From: Pseudomonas helleri
GTDB taxonomy: Bacteria; Pseudomonadota; Gammaproteobacteria; Pseudomonadales; Pseudomonadaceae
Assembly (NCBI RefSeq): GCF_001043025.1
Contig: NZ_JYLD01000009.1
Span: forward strand, 1 to 64,000
DNA length: 64,000 nt
Reading direction: 5' to 3'
The notes beneath the pieces are model-generated. The model did no database searches and was not told the DNA's origin. It worked only from the letters and a program-made list of their open reading frames with translations. Made by a program: the position numbers and the translations under genes. Positions within the stretch are counted from its first letter, which is position 1. The number at the start of each line of letters is the position of its first letter. This document shows, in pieces, positions 9,852-19,431 of the stretch.

Positions 9852-10460
9852 TTAAGGCTGAGCGGGCACGCCGCTGTGGAAGCGGAATTCAACATCGGGG
9901 GTTTCAATAAGCTCTTGCTCGGCCGCCCTCACCCGCTCAATGACTTGAGCAATGTCTTTGGCGTCGCCGTATTGATAGGCCAGTTTCAAATAGCCCTGAA
10001 AATGACGGGCCTCGCTTTTGAGCAGGCCGTAGTAGAACTTGCCGAGTTCTTCGTCCAAATGCGGCACCAACGCTTCGAAACGCTCGCAACTGCGCGCTTC
10101 AATAAACGCCCCGACCACCAACGTATCCACCAGCTTTACCGGCTCGTGGTTACGCACCACTTTGCGTAAACCCGAGGCGTAACGGCCCGCCGACAACTGG
10201 CGCAATTCGATTTTGCGCTTTTTCATCAAGCGCATGACCTGCTCGTGGTGCACCAGCTCTTCACGGGCCAGGCGCGACATCATATTGATCAGGTCAACGT
10301 GCGAGTGGTACTTGGCAATCAGGCTCAACGCCGTACTGGCGGCCTTGAATTCGCAGTTTTTGTGGTCGATCAACAGGGTTTCCTGATCGGCCAATGCAGC
10401 AGCGATCCAGCCGTCAGGGGTACGGCAACCCAGAAACTCATGGATTTCAGGAAGGTTCAT
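9852..10460 (-). CDS. miaE: tRNA-(ms2io6A)-hydroxylase
   Basis: Non-haem di-iron monooxygenase that hydroxylates the isopentenyl group of 2-methylthio-N6-isopentenyladenosine-37 in tRNA. The ferritin-like four-helix metal ligands are visible: DHKNCEFKAAS, REELVHHEQVM, EARSCERFEAL and SEARHFQGYLKLA. The ATG at 10460-10458 (MNLPEIHEFLGCRTPDGW) gives 202 residues, the usual size; the longer frame to 10490 is less likely. It stands alone, flanked by a REP repeat and the Usp promoter region. Confidence 0.94.
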   Translation of the reverse strand: MNLPEIHEFLGCRTPDGWIAAALADQETLLIDHKNCEFKAASTALSLIAKYHSHVDLINMMSRLAREELVHHEQVMRLMKKRKIELRQLSAGRYASGLRKVVRNHEPVKLVDTLVVGAFIEARSCERFEALVPHLDEELGKFYYGLLKSEARHFQGYLKLAYQYGDAKDIAQVIERVRAAEQELIETPDVEFRFHSGVPAQP

Positions 10461-10599
10461 CCACGCACTCCCGAACACTGGAGATTGCACAACGGGCCGA
10501 ACGTGTTTTGAGGTATCGCTGACATGAGGCTCACAAAGGCTGGACGAGGCGAAAGGCGCCGATTATACGGGCCATGTGCCACAGCACCAACCGCGCAAC

Positions 10600-10642
10600 T
10601 TGATATGCATCAACGTCCGAATTACTGATGAGCAACTATAGT
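10600..10642 (+). promoter_or_regulatory. Anr/FNR box and -10 of the universal stress gene
   Basis: TTGATATGCATCAA at 10600-10613 is a perfect match to the Anr/FNR consensus TTGAT-N4-ATCAA. A good -10, TATAGT, lies at 10637-10642. The box centre is then about 42 bases before the expected transcription start, the class II activating position. The start codon of the stress protein follows at 10681. This predicts induction at low oxygen. Confidence 0.75.
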
Positions 10643-10680
10643 GCTCGCATCCACCCTTATTGCACATGGAGTGAACGGTC

Positions 10681-11535
10681 ATGCAAACCATACGTAGCCT
10701 GTTGGTCGTCATCGAGCCCCATCTGATGGAAAGCTTCGCCCTCAAGCGCGCCAAAGAAATCGCCAAAGCCTCCAAAGCGCATTTGCACCTGTTGATCGGC
10801 GACAAAGAGCACGATCACTCAGCCTTGCTCAATGTCCTGACCAACAGCCTGATTACCGAAGGCTACAGCGTGACGTCGCGTCAGGCCTGGCACGACAACC
10901 TGCACACCACCATCATCAAGGAGCAGCAAATCGAGGGTTGCGGGCTGGTGATCAAGCAACACGTTGACGACTCCATCCTGAAAAAAATCCTGCTCACCCC
11001 CGAAGACTGGAAACTGCTGCGCGACTGCCCTACCCCGGTCTTGCTGGTCAGAACCACCAAGCCATGGAGCAACGGCGTGGTGCTGGCCGCCGTCGATGTA
11101 GGCAACGGCGACGAAGACCACATGGCGCTGCACAAAACCATCATCGACCAGGGTTTTCGCATTGCCAGCCTGACCCACGGCGAACTGCACGTCGTCAGCG
11201 CGCACCCGGCGCCCACCCTGGCGGTGATGGATGCGGCTTACCCGATCGACACCGAATACGAAGCCAGCTTTCGGGCGGCCAGCAAGGAGTTCCAGCGCCG
11301 CTTCGAAATCAGCGACGAGCGCATGCACATTAAAGAAGGCCCGGCAGACATCATCATTCAGCAGGTCGCCAGAAAGCTCGACGCTGTGGTGACGGTAATC
11401 GGTACTGTGGCGCGCACCGGCTTGTCAGCGGCCTTGATCGGCAACACCGCAGAAATCGTGATCGACAAGCTTGAGTCCGACGTTCTGGTGCTCAAGCCCG
11501 AAGACATCGTCAAGGAACTGGAACAAAAAGTGTAG
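10681..11535 (+). CDS. tandem universal stress protein (UspA family)
   Basis: Cytoplasmic protein of 284 residues with two UspA folds: residues about 1-130 (MQTIRSLLVVIEPHLMES) and about 140-280 (WSNGVVLAAVDVGNGDED). The second half has a recognisable C-terminal nucleotide-loop region (VTVIGTVARTGLSAALIGNTAEIVIDK), matching the G-2x-G-9x-G(S/T) pattern; the first half is degenerate there. The upstream Anr box suggests a role in survival without oxygen, as known for several Pseudomonas Usp proteins. Its TAG stop codon is supplied by the first bases of a REP element. Confidence 0.9.
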   Translation: MQTIRSLLVVIEPHLMESFALKRAKEIAKASKAHLHLLIGDKEHDHSALLNVLTNSLITEGYSVTSRQAWHDNLHTTIIKEQQIEGCGLVIKQHVDDSILKKILLTPEDWKLLRDCPTPVLLVRTTKPWSNGVVLAAVDVGNGDEDHMALHKTIIDQGFRIASLTHGELHVVSAHPAPTLAVMDAAYPIDTEYEASFRAASKEFQRRFEISDERMHIKEGPADIIIQQVARKLDAVVTVIGTVARTGLSAALIGNTAEIVIDKLESDVLVLKPEDIVKELEQKV

Positions 11536-11586
11536 GAGCGAGCTTGCCTCGCGATCTTTTGATCGTTTAAAGATCGCGAGGCAGAA
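11532..11586. repeat. REP repeat with truncated right arm (copy C)
   Basis: The left arm is complete (GTAGGAGCGAGCTTGCCTCG...) but the right arm stops after AGATCGCGAGGCA and lacks the outer AGCTCGCTCCTAC. The TAG at 11533-11535 inside the left arm is the stop codon of the stress protein, so insertion or growth of the repeat has fixed the gene end. Confidence 0.75.
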
Positions 11587-11595
11587 GGCCGGGAC

Positions 11596-12066
11596 CTATT
11601 GCCCCATCGCATCCTTGAGAAAGCCCGGGGCGATGTAGCGCTCGTAGTGCGCTTCGGACAAGAGGAAAAATTCCCGATCAATGGCGTCACGCAACTCCGG
11701 CAGCCCCCAGTCACGAAACTCAGGCAACAACACCATCCCGTACATCTCCAACTGATTGATCACCCGTGCGCCACGGGCTATCAATTGGTACGCCCAGCAA
11801 TATTCAGATTGCTTCTCTACGAAACGTATTTTTCGGGTAATCAACTGATTGCGCAGCGCCGGCGGGTCGAACACCTCGACCTTGGCCGCCATGACCTGCA
11901 CTAAAAGCTGTTCGAGCCGCAGCCAGACAGCGCGTTTTTCGTCCTCGTTGTAACCGTTCCAGTGGATCACTTCGTGGTGAAAACGCTTGCAGCCACGGCA
12001 CACGAGGTCTCCGTAAACCGTTGAGCACAGGCCGATACAAGGGGTCTTGATGGTTTGGTTGGGCAT
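11596..12066 (-). CDS. DUF1289 domain protein
   Basis: A 156-residue cytoplasmic protein. The N-terminal 60 residues are a DUF1289 domain with its cysteine pattern (TPCIGLCSTVYGDLVCRGCKRFHHEVIHWNGYNEDEKR), probably a small metal-binding module. The remainder is charged and helical and I do not recognise it. Two starts are possible: ATG 12066 (MPNQTIKTPC), preferred because the domain begins there, or ATG 12081. Function unknown. It lies between the stress protein and acnB, an order also found in P. aeruginosa. Confidence 0.8.
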   Translation of the reverse strand: MPNQTIKTPCIGLCSTVYGDLVCRGCKRFHHEVIHWNGYNEDEKRAVWLRLEQLLVQVMAAKVEVFDPPALRNQLITRKIRFVEKQSEYCWAYQLIARGARVINQLEMYGMVLLPEFRDWGLPELRDAIDREFFLLSEAHYERYIAPGFLKDAMGQ

Positions 12067-12471
12067 GGCGAAATAGAGCACTGCAGAGTGAAACAGACGG
12101 CCATGTTAGCCCTTTGTCTAACGCAGATCACCCCTCAACCTTCAGGGCCTAACTTACCTTTAACAAGTTTTTGCCGTAGAATCAGCCTGCCTTTTAAGGC
12201 GCCAATGTCCGTTGGAAGCTGTTTTCAAAGCGTCACGAGCACAGTTGATCCTGAAGAACGGTGTTGGTGCGGGGTGTTTGCACAGCAAGTGCCCCCATCA
12301 ACCTTCATCATCCCGCCGTTCGGATGGCGTAAAACTTTGAAAACAGCTTCTGTTGGAAATCCTTGAAACTCTGGCTAAGCGGCCCAAAAAGCCCTGCAGC
12401 GCATGAGTACCTGGCATTCCTGGATGAGCGTCCCGGACACCCATTTGGGACCAATGATGAGGGTAATAACT
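12067..12471 (+). other. 405-base gap: acnB promoter and structured leader
   Basis: No gene is evident here. A possible -10 TAGAAT occurs near 12175 with a weak TTACCT 17 bases before it. Further down, GAAGCTGTTTTCAAAG (12215-12230) and its exact reverse complement CTTTGAAAACAGCTTC (12335-12350) enclose 104 bases, which would put the intervening segment in a long closed loop if transcribed. The heptamer GTTGGAA occurs at both sides of the structure. A GAGGGT ribosome site precedes the acnB GTG. A regulated leader or an independent small RNA is possible. Confidence 0.5.
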
Positions 12472-15072
12472 GTGCTTGAAGCCTACCGCAAACATATCGA
12501 AGAGCGCGCAGCCCTGGGTATCGTTCCCCAGCCGCTTAACGCCGAACAAACTGCAGGCCTGGTTGAGCTGCTGAAAAACCCGCCTGCCGGCGAAGAAGAA
12601 TTCCTCGTTGACCTGATCACCAACCGCATTCCACCTGGTGTTGACGAAGCTGCCTACGTAAAAGCCGGCTTCCTGGCCGCCATCGCGAAAGGTGAAGCAA
12701 CCTCCCCCCTGATCACCAAACAACGCGCTGTTGAACTGCTTGGCACCATGCAAGGCGGCTACAACATCGTGACCCTGGTTGATCTGCTGGACGACGCAGA
12801 GCTGGCACCGGTTGCCGCTGCGCAACTCAAGCACACCCTGCTGATGTTTGATGCCTTCCACGACGTCGCTGAAAAAGCCAAAAACGGCAATGCTCACGCT
12901 AAAGCCGTGATTGAGTCCTGGGCTGACGGCGAGTGGTTCAAAAACCGCCCGACACTGGCAGACAAAATCAGCCTGCGCGTGTTCAAGGTTACCGGCGAAA
13001 CCAACACCGACGACCTGTCGCCTGCACCAGACGCCTGGTCGCGCCCGGACATCCCGCTGCACGCCCTGGCCATGCTGAAAATGGCCCGTGACGGTATCGT
13101 GCCGGACGTTCAAGGCTCCATCGGTCCGATGAAGCAAATCGAAGAAATGCGCGGTCAGGGCTTCCCTATCGCCTACGTCGGTGACGTAGTCGGTACCGGT
13201 TCCTCGCGTAAGTCGGCCACCAACTCCGTACTGTGGTTCTTCGGCGACGACGTTCCTTATGTACCGAACAAGCGTGCAGGCGGCTTCTGCTTCGGCAGCA
13301 AAATCGCTCCAATTTTCTACAACACCATGGAAGATGCTGGCGCACTGCCAATCGAGTTCGACGTCAGCAACATCAACATGGGCGACGTGATCGACCTGTA
13401 CCCGCACGCTGGCAAAGTGTGCAAGCACGGTACTGACGAAGTCATCACCACCTTCGAACTGAAAACTCCCGTTCTGCTGGACGAAGTTCGCGCCGGTGGC
13501 CGTATCCCTCTGATCATCGGCCGTGGCCTGACCGAGAAGGCTCGTGCCGAGCTGGGTCTGGGCCCTACCGATCTGTTCAAAAAGCCTGAAGCACCTGTTG
13601 AAAGCACCAAGGGTTACACCCTGGCGCAAAAAATGGTTGGCAAGGCGTGCGGCGTGACTGGCGTTCGTCCAGGCACTTACTGCGAGCCGAAGATGACCAC
13701 CGTAGGTTCTCAGGACACCACCGGTCCAATGACCCGTGACGAACTGAAAGACCTGGCGTGCCTGGGCTTCTCCGCTGACCTGGTGATGCAGTCGTTCTGC
13801 CACACCGCGGCCTATCCAAAGCCGATCGACGTCACCACGCACCACACCCTGCCAGACTTCATCATGACCCGTGGCGGTGTTTCCCTGCGTCCGGGCGACG
13901 GCATCATCCACAGCTGGCTGAACCGCATGCTGCTGCCTGACACCGTCGGCACCGGTGGCGACTCCCACACGCGTTTCCCAATGGGCATCTCGTTCCCTGC
14001 CGGTTCGGGTCTGGTAGCGTTCGCTGCAGCCACTGGCGTAATGCCACTGGACATGCCGGAATCGGTTCTGGTTCGCTTCAAAGGCGAAATGCAGCCGGGC
14101 ATCACCCTGCGTGACCTGGTACACGCCATTCCTTACGTCGCTATCCAGAAAGGTCTGCTGACGGTCGAGAAGAAAGGCAAGATCAACGAATTCTCGGGTC
14201 GCATCCTGGAAATCGAAGGTCTGGACAACCTGAGCATCGAGCAAGCCTTCGAACTGTCCGACGCCTCGGCAGAACGTTCGGCGGCTGGCTGCACCATCAA
14301 GCTGTCCAAAGAATCGATCACCGAATACCTGAACTCCAACATCACCCTGCTGCGCTGGATGATCGCGGAAGGTTACGGCGACGTGCGTACCCTTGAGCGT
14401 CGCGCTCAAGCGATGGAAGCCTGGGTTGCCAACCCTGAGCTGATGGAAGCCGATGCTGACGCCGAATACGCGCACATCATCGAAATCGATCTGGCCGACA
14501 TCAAAGAGCCTGTGCTCTGCGCACCAAACGACCCGGATGACGCTCGCCTGCTGTCCAGCGTTACCGGCGAGAAGATCGACGAAGTGTTCATCGGTTCGTG
14601 CATGACCAACATCGGCCACTTCCGCGCTGCGGGCAAGTTGCTGGACAAGGTCAAAGGTCAGCTGCCAACCCGTCTGTGGCTGTCGCCTCCGACCAAAATG
14701 GACGCTCACCAACTGACCGAAGAAGGCTACTACGGCATCTACGGCAAAGCTGGCGCACGCATGGAAATGCCAGGCTGCTCGCTGTGCATGGGTAACCAGG
14801 CACGCGTTGAGCCGAACTCCACCGTGGTGTCGACTTCGACCCGTAACTTCCCGAACCGTCTGGGTGACGGCGCCAACGTTTACCTGGCTTCGGCTGAGTT
14901 GGCGTCGGTGGCTTCGATCCTGGGCCGTCTGCCTTCGGTTGAGGAATACATGGCCTACGCGGCAGAGATCAACACCATGGCAGCGGACGTGTACCGTTAC
15001 CTGAGCTTTGATCAGATCGCTGAATTCCGTGAGTCGGCAGCCAATGCCAACATCCCGGTCATTCAAGCGTAA
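12472..15072 (+). CDS. acnB: aconitate hydratase B / 2-methylisocitrate dehydratase
   Basis: TCA-cycle iron-sulfur enzyme that interconverts citrate and isocitrate; it also hydrates 2-methylaconitate, and apo-AcnB can bind RNA. The frame opens earlier, but the family start ([20 protein letters not shown]) corresponds to the GTG at 12472 with GAGGGT upstream, giving 866 residues. The order is the AcnB-specific HEAT-like N terminus, the swivelling domain, then the catalytic core with cluster cysteines in [15 protein letters not shown] and [10 protein letters not shown]. Codon use is strongly biased, as expected for a highly expressed gene. A good terminator follows. Confidence 0.96.
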   Translation: MLEAYRKHIEERAALGIVPQPLNAEQTAGLVELLKNPPAGEEEFLVDLITNRIPPGVDEAAYVKAGFLAAIAKGEATSPLITKQRAVELLGTMQGGYNIVTLVDLLDDAELAPVAAAQLKHTLLMFDAFHDVAEKAKNGNAHAKAVIESWADGEWFKNRPTLADKISLRVFKVTGETNTDDLSPAPDAWSRPDIPLHALAMLKMARDGIVPDVQGSIGPMKQIEEMRGQGFPIAYVGDVVGTGSSRKSATNSVLWFFGDDVPYVPNKRAGGFCFGSKIAPIFYNTMEDAGALPIEFDVSNINMGDVIDLYPHAGKVCKHGTDEVITTFELKTPVLLDEVRAGGRIPLIIGRGLTEKARAELGLGPTDLFKKPEAPVESTKGYTLAQKMVGKACGVTGVRPGTYCEPKMTTVGSQDTTGPMTRDELKDLACLGFSADLVMQSFCHTAAYPKPIDVTTHHTLPDFIMTRGGVSLRPGDGIIHSWLNRMLLPDTVGTGGDSHTRFPMGISFPAGSGLVAFAAATGVMPLDMPESVLVRFKGEMQPGITLRDLVHAIPYVAIQKGLLTVEKKGKINEFSGRILEIEGLDNLSIEQAFELSDASAERSAAGCTIKLSKESITEYLNSNITLLRWMIAEGYGDVRTLERRAQAMEAWVANPELMEADADAEYAHIIEIDLADIKEPVLCAPNDPDDARLLSSVTGEKIDEVFIGSCMTNIGHFRAAGKLLDKVKGQLPTRLWLSPPTKMDAHQLTEEGYYGIYGKAGARMEMPGCSLCMGNQARVEPNSTVVSTSTRNFPNRLGDGANVYLASAELASVASILGRLPSVEEYMAYAAEINTMAADVYRYLSFDQIAEFRESAANANIPVIQA

Positions 15073-15087
15073 GCTGATGCCGTAACG

Positions 15088-15127
15088 AAAAAGCCCCGGT
15101 TCTCTTGCGAGAGCCGGGGCTTTTTCT
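15088..15127. terminator. rho-independent terminator after acnB
   Basis: AAGCCCCGGTTCTC and GAGAGCCGGGGCTT form a 14-bp GC-rich stem with a four-base loop and one G:U pair. A run of T follows on the plus strand and a run of A precedes it, so it can work in both directions, ending acnB and the converging AI-2E transporter gene. Confidence 0.92.
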
Positions 15128-15144
15128 TTCCTGCGATTCAGGCT

Positions 15145-16215
15145 TTACAGCAGAGGCGCTACCACCTGCTGCTCACGTGGCCAGGCATCCAGCACCGCCT
15201 TGCACAGGGTGGCCAGCGGGATCGCAAAAAACACCCCCCAAAAGCCCCACAACCCGCCGAACAGCAACACCGCACAAATGATGGCCACCGGGTGCAAACT
15301 CACCGCCTCAGAGAACAACAATGGCACCAGCACGTTGCCGTCCAGGGTCTGAATGATCCCGTACACCGCCATCAGGTAGATGAACTGGTCGCTCCAGCCC
15401 CACTGGAACAACGCAATCAGCATGACCGGCACCGTCACCACCACCGCGCCCACATACGGCACCACCACCGACACCCCCACCAGCAACGCCAGCAAGGCTG
15501 CGTAGTTAAGGCCCATGGTCACAAAGGCGATGTAAGTCACGCCGCCGCAGATGATGATTTCGATAACCTTGCCGCGAATATAGTTGGCGATCTGCCGATT
15601 CATTTCCTCGGCCACACGGGTAATCAGCGCACGCTCGCGGGGTAAATAACCGCGAACCCAACGACCAATCAGCGCACGGTCTTTAAGAAAGAAGAACACC
15701 AGAATCGGCACCAGCACCAGATAGATCATGATGTTGACCAGCAGCGGCAAACTGGACAGCGAGAAGGTCAGCGCCAATTGGCCAAACTTGCCGATCTCAC
15801 CGCGCGCCACTTCGATGGCTTGCAGCACCTGCTCGTCCGACACCAGATGCGGGTAACGCTCAGGCAGCAACAACAACAGCGACTGCCACTTGGCCAGCAT
15901 GCCCGGCAATTCATTGAACAAGGTGATCAACTGGTGCCACAGCAAAGGCACGACCACGATCATAAACACCAGCAGTAGCCCCATAAACAGGGCAAACACC
16001 AGCCCGACCGCCGCCCCGGCAGGCACTCGCAGGCGTTCAAGCGCCACCACCAGGCCCTGCATCAGATACGCCAGCACCATGCCGGCCAACACTGGCGCGA
16101 GCATGCCGCCCAAGGTCAGCACCGCCGTAAAGGCCAGCACCAACAACACCGCCAGCACCACGGCCTCCTCATCAGAGAAGTAGCGCTGTACCCAATTTCG
16201 TAACACTTTGAACAT
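15145..16215 (-). CDS. AI-2E/PerM family membrane protein
   Basis: Inner-membrane protein of 356 residues with about eight predicted helices in the usual arrangement of this family: two N-terminal pairs, a long amphipathic middle (about 105-150), and a C-terminal bundle with GVSVVVPYVGAVVVTVPVMLIAL and FGGLWGFWGVFFAIPLATL. Family members export autoinducer-2 or act as ion antiporters; PerM-type proteins are often next to the BepA-like protease gene. It is cotranscribed with the upstream TusA-like gene (32-base gap). Its actual substrate cannot be inferred. Confidence 0.88.
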   Translation of the reverse strand: MFKVLRNWVQRYFSDEEAVVLAVLLVLAFTAVLTLGGMLAPVLAGMVLAYLMQGLVVALERLRVPAGAAVGLVFALFMGLLLVFMIVVVPLLWHQLITLFNELPGMLAKWQSLLLLLPERYPHLVSDEQVLQAIEVARGEIGKFGQLALTFSLSSLPLLVNIMIYLVLVPILVFFFLKDRALIGRWVRGYLPRERALITRVAEEMNRQIANYIRGKVIEIIICGGVTYIAFVTMGLNYAALLALLVGVSVVVPYVGAVVVTVPVMLIALFQWGWSDQFIYLMAVYGIIQTLDGNVLVPLLFSEAVSLHPVAIICAVLLFGGLWGFWGVFFAIPLATLCKAVLDAWPREQQVVAPLL

Positions 16216-16247
16216 CGATATTCCTTAAGAGAAAGCGCCGCCCGGCC

Positions 16248-16487
16248 TCAAGCCTTGCGTAACCAGTAGCGATAGGTGCCAGAATCTTCTTCTTCACGCA
16301 GTAGCTCATGCCCTGCCAGACGTGCGAAAGCCCGAAAATCGCGTAGCGAACCGGCGTCCGTCGCGATGACTTTCAAGGTCTGCCCCTGGGCCAGACGGTT
16401 AAGCTCCAGCTTGGCCTTGAGCAACGGCAGTGGGCAGCTCAGGCCACTGGCATCCACTAGCGCATCATGCGCCAACGCATCAGTCAT
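16248..16487 (-). CDS. TusA-like sulfurtransferase
   Basis: Small cytoplasmic sulfur-carrier protein of 79 residues. The CPxP motif is intact (SGLSCPLPLLKAKLELN), with the persulfide-bearing Cys at residue 18. The orthologous P. aeruginosa gene at this chromosomal position (PA1006) is known to be needed for molybdenum-cofactor maturation and nitrate respiration, so a role in sulfur delivery rather than only tRNA thiolation is likely. First gene of the pair with the PerM-type gene and divergent from the periplasmic protease. Confidence 0.9.
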   Translation of the reverse strand: MTDALAHDALVDASGLSCPLPLLKAKLELNRLAQGQTLKVIATDAGSLRDFRAFARLAGHELLREEEDSGTYRYWLRKA

Positions 16488-16615
16488 TTTTTACTTCCTC
16501 AGGCATGCCTATGGGTGGCATTTTTTAGCTCGCTAGAATACCCCAAGCAGACCGCCACTGGTCGCCAGCCGAGTGTCCAGCTACAGTAAGCGCTTTAATG
16601 ATTAGAGCTTTGTGC

Positions 16616-18046
16616 ATGAATTTTCTGCGCCCGACCCTATTGACGCTCGCTTGCCTGCTCGCATCACCGAGTTTCGCAGACGATTTACCGTCTCTGGGTG
16701 ACGCCAGCTCGGCCATCGTTTCTCCGCAGCAAGAGTATCAACTCGGCCGTGCCTGGTTGAGCATGCTGCGCAGCCAGGTGTCGCAGCTCAATGACCCGCA
16801 ACTCAAGGACTACGTCGAAACCAGCGTCTACAAACTGGTCGAAACCAGCCAGGTGCAGGACCGGCGTCTGGAATTCATTCTGATCAACAGCCCGCAGCTC
16901 AACGCCTTCGCGGCGCCCGGCGGGATTATCGGGGTCAACGGCGGGTTGTTCCTCAACGCCCAGACCGAAGGCGAATACGCCTCGGTACTCGCCCACGAAC
17001 TTGCTCACTTGTCGCAACGCCACTTTGCCCGCGGCGTAGAAGCCCAGCAACGCATGCAACTGCCCATGATGGCGGCCCTGCTCGCCGGTATTGTGATCGC
17101 CGCCTCGGGCGCCGGTGACGCCGGTATTGCCACCATCGCCGGTACCCAGGCAGCGGCCTTTCAGGAACAACGACGTTTCTCGCGTCAGAACGAGCAAGAG
17201 GCTGACCGTATCGGCATCCTCAACCTTGAAAAGGCCGGTTACGACCCGCGCTCCATGCCCACCATGTTTGAGCGCTTGATGCGCCAGTACCGCTTTGACG
17301 CCAAGCCGCCTGAATTTTTGCTGACTCACCCGGTGACCGAGTCGCGTATTGCCGACACCCGCAACCGCGCCGAACAGGCCAAAATCGGTGGCACAGAAGA
17401 CAGCCTGCGCTATCAACTGATTCGCGCCCGGGTACAACTGCAATACGAAGACACGCCGGGCCTGGCCGCCAAGCGGTTCCGCCAGCAGTTGGATGAAAAC
17501 CCAAAAAATGACGTCGCCCGTTATGGCCTGGCGATTGCCCAAATCAAGGGCAGCCAGTTCAACGAAGCCCGCACCACCCTGAAGCCGTTGCTGGACAAGG
17601 CGCCCAACGACATCACCTACAACCTGGCGCAAATCGAGCTGGACATGGACAGCAACCGCTTGGTCGATGCCCAGCAGCGGGTCGACAGAATGCGCACGCT
17701 GTACCCTGGCAACTATCCGTTGAATCAGGTCCGGGTCGACTTGCTGCTCAAGCAAAATCGCCCGGCCGATGCCGAAAAAGCCCTGGACGCCCTGCTCAAA
17801 AGCCGCCCGGATGACCCGGACGTCTGGTATCAGGTAGCAGAAACCCGCGGGTTGTCGGGCAACATCATTGGCCTGCACCAGGCCCGCGCCGAGTACTTCG
17901 CCTTGATGGGCGACTACCGTCAGGCCATCCAGCAAATCGCCTTTGCGAAAAAGCTCACCAACAACTTCCAGCTGTCGTCACGCCTCGATGCACGCCAGCG
18001 CGAGCTGATGGATCAAGAGCGGGCGATCAAAGACATGATGAACTGA
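16616..18046 (+). CDS. periplasmic M48 metalloprotease with TPRs (BepA-like)
   Basis: Periplasmic quality-control protease or chaperone for outer-membrane proteins such as LptD. A signal peptide (MNFLRPTLLTLACLLASPSFADD) is followed by the M48 catalytic domain with the zinc motif VLAHELAHLSQRH and the third ligand region RQNEQEADRIGILNLEKAG. The C-terminal half (about 260-470) consists of TPR-like helices (NPKNDVARYGLAIAQIKGSQFNEA). The chosen ATG at 16616 starts the signal peptide directly and gives 476 residues; an in-frame start lies 18 bases earlier. Divergent from tusA-perM. Confidence 0.9.
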   Translation: MNFLRPTLLTLACLLASPSFADDLPSLGDASSAIVSPQQEYQLGRAWLSMLRSQVSQLNDPQLKDYVETSVYKLVETSQVQDRRLEFILINSPQLNAFAAPGGIIGVNGGLFLNAQTEGEYASVLAHELAHLSQRHFARGVEAQQRMQLPMMAALLAGIVIAASGAGDAGIATIAGTQAAAFQEQRRFSRQNEQEADRIGILNLEKAGYDPRSMPTMFERLMRQYRFDAKPPEFLLTHPVTESRIADTRNRAEQAKIGGTEDSLRYQLIRARVQLQYEDTPGLAAKRFRQQLDENPKNDVARYGLAIAQIKGSQFNEARTTLKPLLDKAPNDITYNLAQIELDMDSNRLVDAQQRVDRMRTLYPGNYPLNQVRVDLLLKQNRPADAEKALDALLKSRPDDPDVWYQVAETRGLSGNIIGLHQARAEYFALMGDYRQAIQQIAFAKKLTNNFQLSSRLDARQRELMDQERAIKDMMN

Positions 18047-18063
18047 CCCAACACCATAAACCG

Positions 18064-18128
18064 GTAGGAGCGAGCTTGCCTCGCGATCTTTTAAGGTTCA
18101 AAAGATCGCGAGGCAAGCTCGCTCCTAC
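18064..18128. repeat. REP/REPIN-type inverted repeat (copy D)
   Basis: A complete copy: arms GTAGGAGCGAGCTTGCCTCG... and ...CGAGGCAAGCTCGCTCCTAC match exactly over their length, with an A/T-rich loop. It lies between the converging BepA-like and nadA genes, 17 bases after the first stop. Confidence 0.88.
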
Positions 18129-18146
18129 AAGTGGATCTGGTTGGGT

Positions 18147-19205
18147 TTAGGCGTTACCCGCCAGTTTCAAGCGCGCGGCCTGGGTAAAATCCAGCATGCG
18201 TTTGAGCGGGCGAACGGCGTGGGGCACCAGAGCCGGGTCGACAAAGATCTCGTTTGTGCCCTTTTGCAGACACTCAAGGGTGCGCTCCAGGGTGTTCATG
18301 GCCATCCACGGGCAATGCGCACAACTGCGGCACGCCGCGCCGTTACCGGCAGTCGGGGCTTCGATAAAGACTTTGTCCGGGCACAACTGCTGCATTTTGT
18401 AAAAAATGCCGCGGTCGGTAGCGACGATAAAGGTTTTGTTCGGCAGCTTTTGCGCAGCGGCAATCAGTTGGCTGGTGGAACCCACCGCGTCTGCCAGCTC
18501 AATCACCGACTCCGGCGACTCCGGGTGCACCAGAATCGCGGCGTCCGGGTACAAAGCCTTCATGTCTTCCAGTTGCTTGGACTTGAACTCTTCGTGAACG
18601 ATGCAAGCACCGTCCCACAGCAGCATGTCTGCCCCGGTCTGACGCTGGATGTAACGCCCCAGGTGCTTGTCCGGGCCCCAAATGATTTTCTCGCCGTTGT
18701 CCATCAGGGTTTCGACGATTTCCAGTGCACAACTGGACGTCACCACCCAATCGGCCCGCGCTTTAACGGCCGCCGAGGTGTTGGCGTACACCACCACGGT
18801 GCGCTCGGGGTGTTGATCGCAAAACGCCGAGAACTCTTCGACCGGGCAGCCCAGGTCCAGCGAACACGTGGCCTCCAGGGTCGGCATCAGCACGCGTTTT
18901 TCAGGGGTCAGGATTTTTGCCGTCTCCCCCATGAACCGCACGCCTGCCACCAAAATGGTCTTGGCCGGGTGAGCAGCGCCAAAACGCGCCATTTCAAGGG
19001 AGTCAGACACGCAACCACCGGTTTCTTCGGCCAGGGCCTGGATCACCGGGTCACAGTAGAAGTGCGCGACCAGTACCGCATCACGCGCTTTGAGTTCGGC
19101 AGCAATGGCTGCACGCAGCGTCGCCTCTTGCTCGGCAGTCAAAGGCGTTGGCTGCTTGGCATCGAGGTGGGCTTGGACCAGAAGTCGTTCAGAAATTTGC
19201 GTCAT
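18147..19205 (-). CDS. nadA: quinolinate synthase A
   Basis: [4Fe-4S] enzyme of de novo NAD synthesis; it condenses iminoaspartate with dihydroxyacetone phosphate to quinolinate. The frame runs up to 19301, but ATG 19205 ([15 protein letters not shown]) gives the usual 352 residues. Cluster cysteines are visible in the conserved places: HFYCDP is followed by [20 protein letters not shown] and [13 protein letters not shown]. The gene sits alone on the minus strand with a REP repeat at its end. The leader of about 110 bases to the next gene shows no obvious operator. Confidence 0.95.
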   Translation of the reverse strand: MTQISERLLVQAHLDAKQPTPLTAEQEATLRAAIAAELKARDAVLVAHFYCDPVIQALAEETGGCVSDSLEMARFGAAHPAKTILVAGVRFMGETAKILTPEKRVLMPTLEATCSLDLGCPVEEFSAFCDQHPERTVVVYANTSAAVKARADWVVTSSCALEIVETLMDNGEKIIWGPDKHLGRYIQRQTGADMLLWDGACIVHEEFKSKQLEDMKALYPDAAILVHPESPESVIELADAVGSTSQLIAAAQKLPNKTFIVATDRGIFYKMQQLCPDKVFIEAPTAGNGAACRSCAHCPWMAMNTLERTLECLQKGTNEIFVDPALVPHAVRPLKRMLDFTQAARLKLAGNA

Positions 19206-19431
19206 GTTCGCAAGACCTGCAAGCGCTAAGGCGCGAAAGTCGAGTGTACCACCGGCTCCGGACTGTCGAGTCCCGCCGGGAGAATGTGTGTTATCAGGCA
19301 CGGACCAGCTATCAAGCGCGCTAAGGCTACAGAATAAGCTTGCGATTCAAAAGTTTAATGTTGGTTTTGCCCATGCAGGCAAGGCGCCGATGCGGGCTGG
19401 CAAACCCGCATCGGCCGGGGGGCGGGTCCGT

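Noticed and set aside
12298..15066. A 922-residue open frame on the minus strand opposite acnB
   Set aside because: It mirrors the acnB frame, its translation has no family-like motifs (rich in His, Val, Gln, Arg as in reverse shadows), and acnB is unambiguous. Strong codon bias in a highly expressed gene removes stops from the opposite strand.
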